Origin: Streptomyces alboniger
GTDB lineage: Bacteria > Actinomycetota > Actinomycetes > Streptomycetales > Streptomycetaceae
DNA length: 64,000 bases
Assembly: GCF_008704395.1 (NCBI RefSeq)
Contig: NZ_CP023695.1
Location: 7,068,001-7,132,000, forward strand
Direction of reading: 5' to 3'
In this document: positions 58,982 to 64,000 of the stretch, piece after piece
Position numbering within the stretch: position 1 is the stretch's first letter
Layout of the letters: every line of letters begins with the position of its first letter
Notes under the pieces: model-generated
The model's database searches: none
What the model was told of the DNA's origin: nothing
What the model saw: only the letters and a program-made list of their open reading frames with translations
Program-made: the position numbers and the translations under genes

Positions 58982-60010
58982 TTGAAGGCGCTGGTCAAGG
59001 AGAAAGCGGAGCCGGGCCTCCGGCTGATGGACGTGCCGGAGCCGGTCATCGGCCACGGCGACGTCCTGATCAAGGTGCTCCGCACCGGGATCTGCGGCAC
59101 CGATCTGCACATCAGGGACTGGGACGGCTGGGCGCAGCAGTCGGTCACCGCGCCGCTCGTGGTCGGACACGAGTTCGTCGGCGAAGTCGTGGACACCGGC
59201 CGCGACGTCGCGGAGATCAAGGTCGGCGACCGGGTCAGCGGCGAGGGCCACCTGGTGTGCGGCAAGTGCCGCAACTGCCTGGCCGGGAGGCGCCACCTGT
59301 GCCGCGCCACGGTCGGCCTCGGCGTCGGGCGCAACGGCGCCTTCGCGGAGTACGTCGCGCTGCCCGCGGGCAACGTGTGGGTGCACCGTGTCCCGGTGGA
59401 CCTCGACGTGGCCGCGATCTTCGATCCGTTCGGCAACGCCGTGCACACCGCCCTGTCCTTCCCGCTGGTCGGCGAGGACGTGCTGATCACCGGGGCCGGA
59501 CCGATCGGCCTGATGGCGGCCGCTGTCGCCCGGCACGCCGGTGCACGCAACGTCGTGATCACCGACGTCAGCGAGGAGCGCCTCGAACTGGCCCGCAAGG
59601 TCGGTGTCAGCCTCGCGCTCAACGTGGCCGACGCCCCGATCGCCGAGGGCCAGCGCGCGCTCGGTCTGCGTGAGGGCTTCGACATCGGCCTGGAGATGTC
59701 CGGCAACCCGCGCGCGATGCGCGACATGGTCGCCAACATGACCCACGGCGGCAAGATCGCCATGCTCGGCCTGCCTGCCGAGGAGTTCGCCGTCGACTGG
59801 TCGCGGATCGTCACCTCGATGATCACGATCAAGGGCATCTACGGCCGTGAGATGTTCGAGACCTGGTACGCGATGTCCGTGCTGCTCGAAGGCGGCCTCG
59901 ACCTGGCGCCCGTCATCACGGGCCGCTACGGCCACCGTGACTTCGAGGCGGCCTTCGACGACGCGGCGAGCGGCCGCGGCGGCAAGGTCATCCTCGACTG
60001 GACCTCCTGA
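58982..60010 (+). CDS. tdh: L-threonine 3-dehydrogenase
   Basis: A 342-aa medium-chain zinc dehydrogenase oxidising threonine to 2-amino-3-ketobutyrate with NAD. Catalytic zinc ligands Cys38 ([10 protein letters not shown]), His63 and Glu64 (VVGHEFVG) and the structural zinc cysteines from Cys93 ([15 protein letters not shown]) stand at the same numbers as in E. coli Tdh (341 aa). The NAD-binding loop is [17 protein letters not shown] at 58982 is the start, with AGGAG nine bases upstream. kbl follows 88 bases later, completing the threonine-to-glycine pathway. Confidence 0.95.
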   Translation: MKALVKEKAEPGLRLMDVPEPVIGHGDVLIKVLRTGICGTDLHIRDWDGWAQQSVTAPLVVGHEFVGEVVDTGRDVAEIKVGDRVSGEGHLVCGKCRNCLAGRRHLCRATVGLGVGRNGAFAEYVALPAGNVWVHRVPVDLDVAAIFDPFGNAVHTALSFPLVGEDVLITGAGPIGLMAAAVARHAGARNVVITDVSEERLELARKVGVSLALNVADAPIAEGQRALGLREGFDIGLEMSGNPRAMRDMVANMTHGGKIAMLGLPAEEFAVDWSRIVTSMITIKGIYGREMFETWYAMSVLLEGGLDLAPVITGRYGHRDFEAAFDDAASGRGGKVILDWTS

Positions 60011-60098
60011 CGCGCCCCTCGTCCCTGACGCGCCCCTCTTCCCCAGACTCGTACCGATCCGTCCGGCTCTCCACGGTTCGTATCTCGAAGGATTACGT

Positions 60099-61343
60099 AT
60101 GTTCGACTCCGTCCGCGAAGACCTCCAGGCCACCCTCGACGAGATCCGCGCCGCCGGGCTGCACAAGCCCGAGCGCGTGATCGGCACCCCGCAGTCCGCC
60201 ACGGTGGCCGTCACCGCGATGGGGTCTCCCCTGATCGAGCGAAGCCGAGAGATTGGGGAAGGCCGCCCCGGCGAGGTCCTGAACTTCTGTGCGAACAACT
60301 ACCTCGGCCTCGCCGACCACCCCGAGGTCGTCGCCGCCGCGCACGAGGCGCTCGACCGCTGGGGCTACGGCATGGCGTCCGTCCGCTTCATCTGCGGCAC
60401 GCAGGAGGTCCACAAGGAACTGGAGGCCCGGCTCTCCGCCTTCCTCGGCCAGGAGGACACGATCCTCTACTCCTCCTGCTTCGACGCCAACGGCGGTGTC
60501 TTCGAGACCCTGCTCGGCGCCGAGGACGCGGTCATCTCCGACGCGCTCAACCACGCCTCGATCATCGACGGCATCCGGCTGTCGAAGGCGCGCCGCTTCC
60601 GCTACGCCAACCGCGATCTCGCGGACCTGGAGCAGCAGTTGAAGGAGGCTTCCGGGGCCCGGCGGAGGCTGATCGTCACCGACGGCGTCTTCTCCATGGA
60701 CGGCTACGTCGCCCCGCTCGCGGAGATCTGTGACCTCGCCGACCGGTACGACGCCATGGTCATGGTCGACGACTCGCACGCCGTCGGCTTCGTCGGTCCC
60801 GGCGGCCGCGGCACCCCCGAGCTGCACGGCGTCATGGACCGCGTCGACATCATCACCGGTACGTTGGGCAAGGCGCTCGGCGGTGCCTCCGGCGGCTACG
60901 TCGCGGCCCGCGCCGAGATCGTCGCGCTGCTGCGCCAGCGTTCGCGACCGTACCTCTTCTCGAACACCCTTGCCCCGGTGATCGCGGCGGCCTCCCTCAA
61001 GGTCCTCGACCTCCTGGAGTCGGCGGGCGACCTGCGTGAGCGCCTCGCCGCCAACACGGCCCTCTTCCGCTCGCGGATGACCGAGGAGGGCTTCGACGTC
61101 CTGCCCGGCGACCACGCCATCGCCCCGGTCATGATCGGCGACGCGGCCGTGGCGGGCCGCATGGCCGAACTGCTGCTGGAGCGGGGCGTGTACGTGATCG
61201 GCTTCTCGTACCCGGTGGTGCCGCAGGGCGCCGCCCGTATCCGCGTCCAGCTGTCCGCGGCGCACTCCACGCAGGACGTGAACCGCGCGGTGGACGCGTT
61301 CGTGGCGGCGCGCGCGGAGCTGGGGGAGCCGGGCGGGGCGTGA
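60099..61343 (+). CDS. kbl: 2-Amino-3-ketobutyrate CoA ligase (glycine C-acetyltransferase)
   Basis: A 414-aa PLP enzyme of the alpha-oxoamine synthase family that splits 2-amino-3-ketobutyrate with CoA into glycine and acetyl-CoA. Features: [45 protein letters not shown] with the PLP-ring Asp, and Lys258 in [15 protein letters not shown] as Schiff-base lysine. It is about 14-16 residues longer than the usual near-398; the extra residues [14 protein letters not shown] (41-54) are encoded by a palindromic repeat inserted in frame between the first strand and the NFCANNYLG motif. The frame and all catalytic residues are intact, so it is probably functional. ATG at 60099 has GAAGGA six to seven bases upstream. 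Confidence 0.93.
   Translation: MFDSVREDLQATLDEIRAAGLHKPERVIGTPQSATVAVTAMGSPLIERSREIGEGRPGEVLNFCANNYLGLADHPEVVAAAHEALDRWGYGMASVRFICGTQEVHKELEARLSAFLGQEDTILYSSCFDANGGVFETLLGAEDAVISDALNHASIIDGIRLSKARRFRYANRDLADLEQQLKEASGARRRLIVTDGVFSMDGYVAPLAEICDLADRYDAMVMVDDSHAVGFVGPGGRGTPELHGVMDRVDIITGTLGKALGGASGGYVAARAEIVALLRQRSRPYLFSNTLAPVIAAASLKVLDLLESAGDLRERLAANTALFRSRMTEEGFDVLPGDHAIAPVMIGDAAVAGRMAELLLERGVYVIGFSYPVVPQGAARIRVQLSAAHSTQDVNRAVDAFVAARAELGEPGGA
60219..60260. repeat. REP-like palindromic element inside kbl
   Basis: This 42-base stretch (exactly 14 codons) contains CTCCCC, ATC, the core GAGCGAAGCCGAGA, GAT and GGGGA, so CCCC/GGGG and ATC/GAT can pair. I recognise the core GAGCGAAGCCGAGA between CCCC and GGGG as a dispersed intergenic repeat common in Streptomyces chromosomes. 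Confidence 0.6.
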
Positions 61344-61374
61344 CGGGATCCAGGGGCCTGCCCCGCTGCCTTCG

Positions 61375-62304
61375 CTAGCCGGCCAGCGCCGCCGTGATCT
61401 GGCGGGAGGTCTGCGCGGCGACCCGGGGGTTCACGGCGGCGTAGGTGGTGTACGCGTTCAGGCCCGTGGCCAACGCCCAGCCGCGGCCCCGGGTCCACGT
61501 GGCGTCGTCGACGCCGAGCGCGGCGCGGAACACGGACCTGCTTTCGGGCGTCATCAGGGTGAAGGCGATGGTCAGGTCGCACGCCGGGTCGCCGATGCCG
61601 AGTTCGCCGAAGTCGACGACCGCGCTGAGGCGGCCGTCGACGGTCAGCAGGTTGCCGGTGTGGAAGTCGCCGTGGAACCAGACCGGAGGCCGGTCCCACG
61701 CGGGGGCGCTCAGGGCCGCGTCCCAGAGCGCGGTCATGGCCTCGGCGTCGAACACGCCGCCGACATCCGCGATGGCGGCGCGCGTCTCCCGGTCCCGGTC
61801 GGCGAGCGTCCCGGCGCCGTACTCCTCGCGGGCCGCCTCGGCCCGGGCGCCGTCGGCGGGGAGGCCCCCGACCAGAAAGTCACCGGGCGGGCAGCTCTGC
61901 AACGCGGTGAGGAACTCCGCCAGGCGCGCAGCGGCCCGGGGCGAGTCACCCAGCGCCTCGGGGGTCGCCACCTCGCCGTCCAGCCAGCGCGTGACGGCCC
62001 ACGGCCAGGGATAGCCGAGGCCCGGCGCACCCACCCCCACCGGCTCGGGGACCGCCAGCGGCAGGTGGGGGGCGAGCCGGGGCAGCCACACGGACTCCTT
62101 TTCGGCCTGCCCGACGGCGTCCGCGTGGCGGGGCAGCCGGACGGACAGCTCCTCGCCCAGGCGGTAGATCACGTGGTCCGACCCGGCCGGATCGAGCAGC
62201 CTCAGCGGCAGCTCGGCCCACTGCGGGAACCGCGCGTCGACCAGCCGCCTGACGAGGGCCGCGTCGATGGCCGGGCGCCGGGCCGGGGTGTTCTGCGTCG
62301 TCAA
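61375..62304 (-). CDS. Aminoglycoside phosphotransferase (APH) family kinase
   Basis: A 309-aa protein-kinase-fold small-molecule kinase. The Brenner motif WFHGDFHTGNLL carries His211 and catalytic Asp213; VVDFGELGIGDPACDL holds the metal-binding Asp; the N-lobe has SDHVIYRLGEELSVRLPR with the likely ATP-contacting Arg. Family members phosphorylate aminoglycosides, macrolides, choline, homoserine and other substrates, so resistance cannot be assumed. TTG at 62304 has AGGAG seven bases upstream; GTG at 62367 would add 21 residues without such a site. It converges on kbl and diverges from the LysR gene. Confidence 0.82.
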   Translation of the reverse strand: MTTQNTPARRPAIDAALVRRLVDARFPQWAELPLRLLDPAGSDHVIYRLGEELSVRLPRHADAVGQAEKESVWLPRLAPHLPLAVPEPVGVGAPGLGYPWPWAVTRWLDGEVATPEALGDSPRAAARLAEFLTALQSCPPGDFLVGGLPADGARAEAAREEYGAGTLADRDRETRAAIADVGGVFDAEAMTALWDAALSAPAWDRPPVWFHGDFHTGNLLTVDGRLSAVVDFGELGIGDPACDLTIAFTLMTPESRSVFRAALGVDDATWTRGRGWALATGLNAYTTYAAVNPRVAAQTSRQITAALAG

Positions 62305-62562
62305 GGACAGCTCCTGCGGTAGGCCGACGGACGACCGCTCTGCGCGGCGAGCGGTGGGAGTGCTCACAGTGCGGTGCTGGGCCTCGCCTGTCGACCGATT
62401 TTGGAGGGACGGGAGGGCGCCTCCCCGGGGTTTCTTCGGGCGCGCGGAAGGGTGCCACGGGCGCGCCGCGCGCGGACGCCAGCCACGGCGCCCCGCCGTG
62501 CCGCCCGCCTCGGATGCGACGGGTGGTGCGGCCGCGGTCCCCGGTTTGGGAGAATCGGGCGC

Positions 62563-63462
62563 ATGATCGAAGCACGGCGGCTGCACATCCTCCGGGCGGT
62601 GGCCGACCACCGCACGGTGACGGCCGCCGCCGCCGCGCTGTACCTCACCCCTTCCGCGGTCTCCCAGCAGCTCACCGCCCTGGAGCAGGAGACGGGCCAC
62701 CGTCTCGTCGACCGGTCGGCACGCGGCGTGCGTCTGACGGCCGCGGGAGAGATCCTGCTGACCCACACCAACGCGGTCCTCGCCCAGCTGGAACGTGCCG
62801 AGGCCGAACTCGCCGCGTACAGCTCCGGCGAGGCCGGCACGGTCACCGTCGCCTCCTTCGCCACCGGCATCGGCCTGGTCGTCGGCCCGGCCCTGGCCCG
62901 CCTCGCAGCCTCCGCCCCCGGCATCCGGGTGCGCGTCCAGGACGCGGAGGGCGACGCCAGCCTCCCGATGGTGCTCGACCGGCAGGTGGACGTCGCGGTC
63001 GCCGTCGAGTACCGCGGGGCACCCGGCGCGGACGACCCCCGCCTGACGCGCGTACCCCTCTACGCGGAGCCGTTCGACGCGGTGCTCCCCCTCGGTCACC
63101 GGCTCGCCGCCGCCGACCGGGTGCCGCTGGCCGAGCTGGCCAAGGACGCCTGGATCGGCCCCTTCGCCGGAAACCCGTGCCACGACGTCGTCGTCCTCGC
63201 CTGCGAGCAGGCCGGGTTCCAGCCCCTCCTGGAGCACTGGTCGGACGACTTCCGCGCGGTGGTGGCGCTCGCCTCGGCCGGCGCGGGCGTCGCCCTGGTG
63301 CCGCGCTCGGCGCTGCGCGGCATGGACGTGTCGGGCGCCGTGGTGCGCCCGGTGGAGGGCGCGGCCCCCACGCGCAGGGTGTTCGCGGCGGTGCGGTGCG
63401 GTGCGGAGGGACACCCGCTGATCCGTCCCGTCCTCGCGGCCCTCGGGGAGGCGGCGGGCTGA
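62563..63462 (+). CDS. LysR-family transcriptional regulator
   Basis: A 299-aa regulator. The N-terminal winged helix-turn-helix is LHILRAVADHRTVTAAAAALYLTPSAVSQQLTALEQETGHRLVDR, followed by the linker helix; the periplasmic-binding-like effector domain starts near residue 90 (GTVTVASFATGIGLVVGPAL). ATG at 62563 follows GGGAG at long spacing. The divergent APH-family kinase gene is a possible target (shared spacer of 258 bases). Nothing else in the sequence shows its effector. Confidence 0.88.
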   Translation: MIEARRLHILRAVADHRTVTAAAAALYLTPSAVSQQLTALEQETGHRLVDRSARGVRLTAAGEILLTHTNAVLAQLERAEAELAAYSSGEAGTVTVASFATGIGLVVGPALARLAASAPGIRVRVQDAEGDASLPMVLDRQVDVAVAVEYRGAPGADDPRLTRVPLYAEPFDAVLPLGHRLAAADRVPLAELAKDAWIGPFAGNPCHDVVVLACEQAGFQPLLEHWSDDFRAVVALASAGAGVALVPRSALRGMDVSGAVVRPVEGAAPTRRVFAAVRCGAEGHPLIRPVLAALGEAAG

Positions 63463-63511
63463 CACCTGGACGCCGCGCGGCCGCTGTCACCTTTCAGCCA
63501 CGAACAGCACC

Positions 63512-63540
63512 TTGTCGACATCCCGTATGCGGGATAGCGT
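63512..63540 (+). promoter_or_regulatory. Promoter with operator in the spacer, leaderless XRE-cupin gene
   Basis: Minus-35 TTGTCG (63512-63517), a 17-base spacer and minus-10 TAGCGT (63535-63540) are followed seven bases later by the ATG, so the message should be leaderless. The palindrome ATCCCG-TATG-CGGGAT (63520-63535) fills the spacer. Confidence 0.65.
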
Positions 63541-63547
63541 GCCGAAT

Positions 63548-64000
63548 ATGGAACACGAAGGAGTCGACGCGCGCCTCGCCGCCCGACTGGCCGAGTTGCG
63601 TGCCGAACGCGGCTGGTCCCTGGGTGAGCTGGCCGAGCTGAGCGGGATCAGCCGCTCCACCCTGTCCCGGGCCGAGCGCGCGGAGATCAGCCCCACCGCG
63701 GCCCTCCTGAACCGCCTCTGCGCCGTCTACGAACGGACCATGTCGCAGCTCCTGAGCGAGGTCGAGGCGGAGCCCGCACAGCTGGTGCGCGCCGTCGACC
63801 AGGCGGTCTGGGCGGACGACGACGCCGGCTTCATGCGCTGGTCGGTCTCGCCGCCGCACCTCGGAATGCGCGGAGAGCTGGTCGAGGGCCGCCTCCAGCC
63901 GGGCGCCGACATCGACTACGACCGGCCTCCCGTGCCCGGCCTCGAACAGCACATCTGGGTGCTCGAAGGAGCCCTGGAGGTCACGGTGCTCGGGGAGTCG
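63548..64000 (+). CDS. XRE-family regulator with cupin domain, 3'-truncated by window edge
   Basis: The first 151 residues of a regulator. The helix-turn-helix is in RLAELRAERGWSLGELAELSGISRSTLSRAERAEISPTAALLNRLCAVYE; from about residue 95 a cupin domain begins (GELVEGRLQPGADIDYDRP, HIWVLEGALEVTVLGE). The end lies beyond the window. ATG at 63548 has no Shine-Dalgarno sequence but follows the minus-10 box by seven bases. The palindrome between the promoter boxes points to autorepression. It resembles the XRE-cupin protein at 45216 in layout but not closely in sequence. Confidence 0.83.
   Translation, partial: MEHEGVDARLAARLAELRAERGWSLGELAELSGISRSTLSRAERAEISPTAALLNRLCAVYERTMSQLLSEVEAEPAQLVRAVDQAVWADDDAGFMRWSVSPPHLGMRGELVEGRLQPGADIDYDRPPVPGLEQHIWVLEGALEVTVLGES

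Noticed and set aside
61375..62304. Aminoglycoside resistance gene
   Set aside because: Only APH-family motifs are present; the family has many other substrates and no antibiotic cluster is nearby.
1..64000. tRNA or rRNA genes, transposases, integrases and attachment sites
   Set aside because: No cloverleaf-like sequence with a GTTCRA arm, no rRNA signature and no recombinase motif was found on reading both strands; a tRNAscan-type search would settle this.

Overview
The window is high-GC DNA with Streptomyces gene style: GTG/TTG starts, GTGA and ATGA stop/start overlaps, short intergenic gaps and G/C in third codon positions. No rRNA, tRNA, CRISPR array, transposase, integrase or phage gene was seen. 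From memory, the order SalK-like protein, idi, zinc exporter, galE, CDP-alcohol transferases, hopanoid genes resembles the SCO6745-SCO6771 part of Streptomyces coelicolor. That synteny was not checked by a search.

Layout. 1-13 kb: end of an amino-acid permease, a hydrolase, a DUF2236/MpaB-type oxygenase, three secreted peptidases (M1, S15, M14), a BCCT osmolyte transporter, a protein of unknown function and an ABC-F ATPase. 13-24.6 kb: Tex, a 58-aa LPFR protein, a SalK-like protein, a GlxA-type regulator with a DJ-1 neighbour, enoyl-CoA hydratase, HdeD-like membrane protein, an RsbW-like kinase, a secreted glycine-rich protein, idi, a methyltransferase-GNAT fusion with a short upstream ORF, and a zinc exporter with a Zur-like box.

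24.8-33.2 kb: an envelope-polymer or phospholipid locus. It holds galE and, divergently, a large membrane CDP-alcohol phosphotransferase, a nucleotidyltransferase, a glycerol-1-phosphate dehydrogenase, a second CDP-alcohol phosphotransferase, a GT2 glycosyltransferase and a TagGH-like ABC exporter. Read together, they suggest that an sn-glycerol-1-phosphate unit is made, activated with CTP, transferred at the membrane, glycosylated and exported. This is the best candidate for an undescribed system here.

33.5-45.1 kb: a ten-gene hopanoid operon (hpnC, hpnD, a 37-aa ORF, hpnE, polyprenyl synthase, shc, hpnG, hpnH, dxs, HpnO-like aminotransferase). It runs from isoprenoid supply (dxs, prenyl synthase) through squalene to hopene and adenosyl/amino side chains. 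45.2-49.9 kb: XRE-cupin regulator with a 57-aa membrane protein, tyrosine phosphatase, SGNH hydrolase, TetR regulator and MBL-fold hydrolase. 50.3-54.1 kb: a conservon (cvnABCD) with a GAF protein as fifth gene. 54.1-58.7 kb: a DUF2264 protein and a PL8 polysaccharide lyase behind LacI-type operator sequences. 59-64 kb: tdh-kbl threonine catabolism (kbl carries an in-frame palindromic repeat), an APH-family kinase, a LysR regulator and the start of another XRE-cupin regulator.

All functional names come from motif reading and family knowledge; no database search was run.
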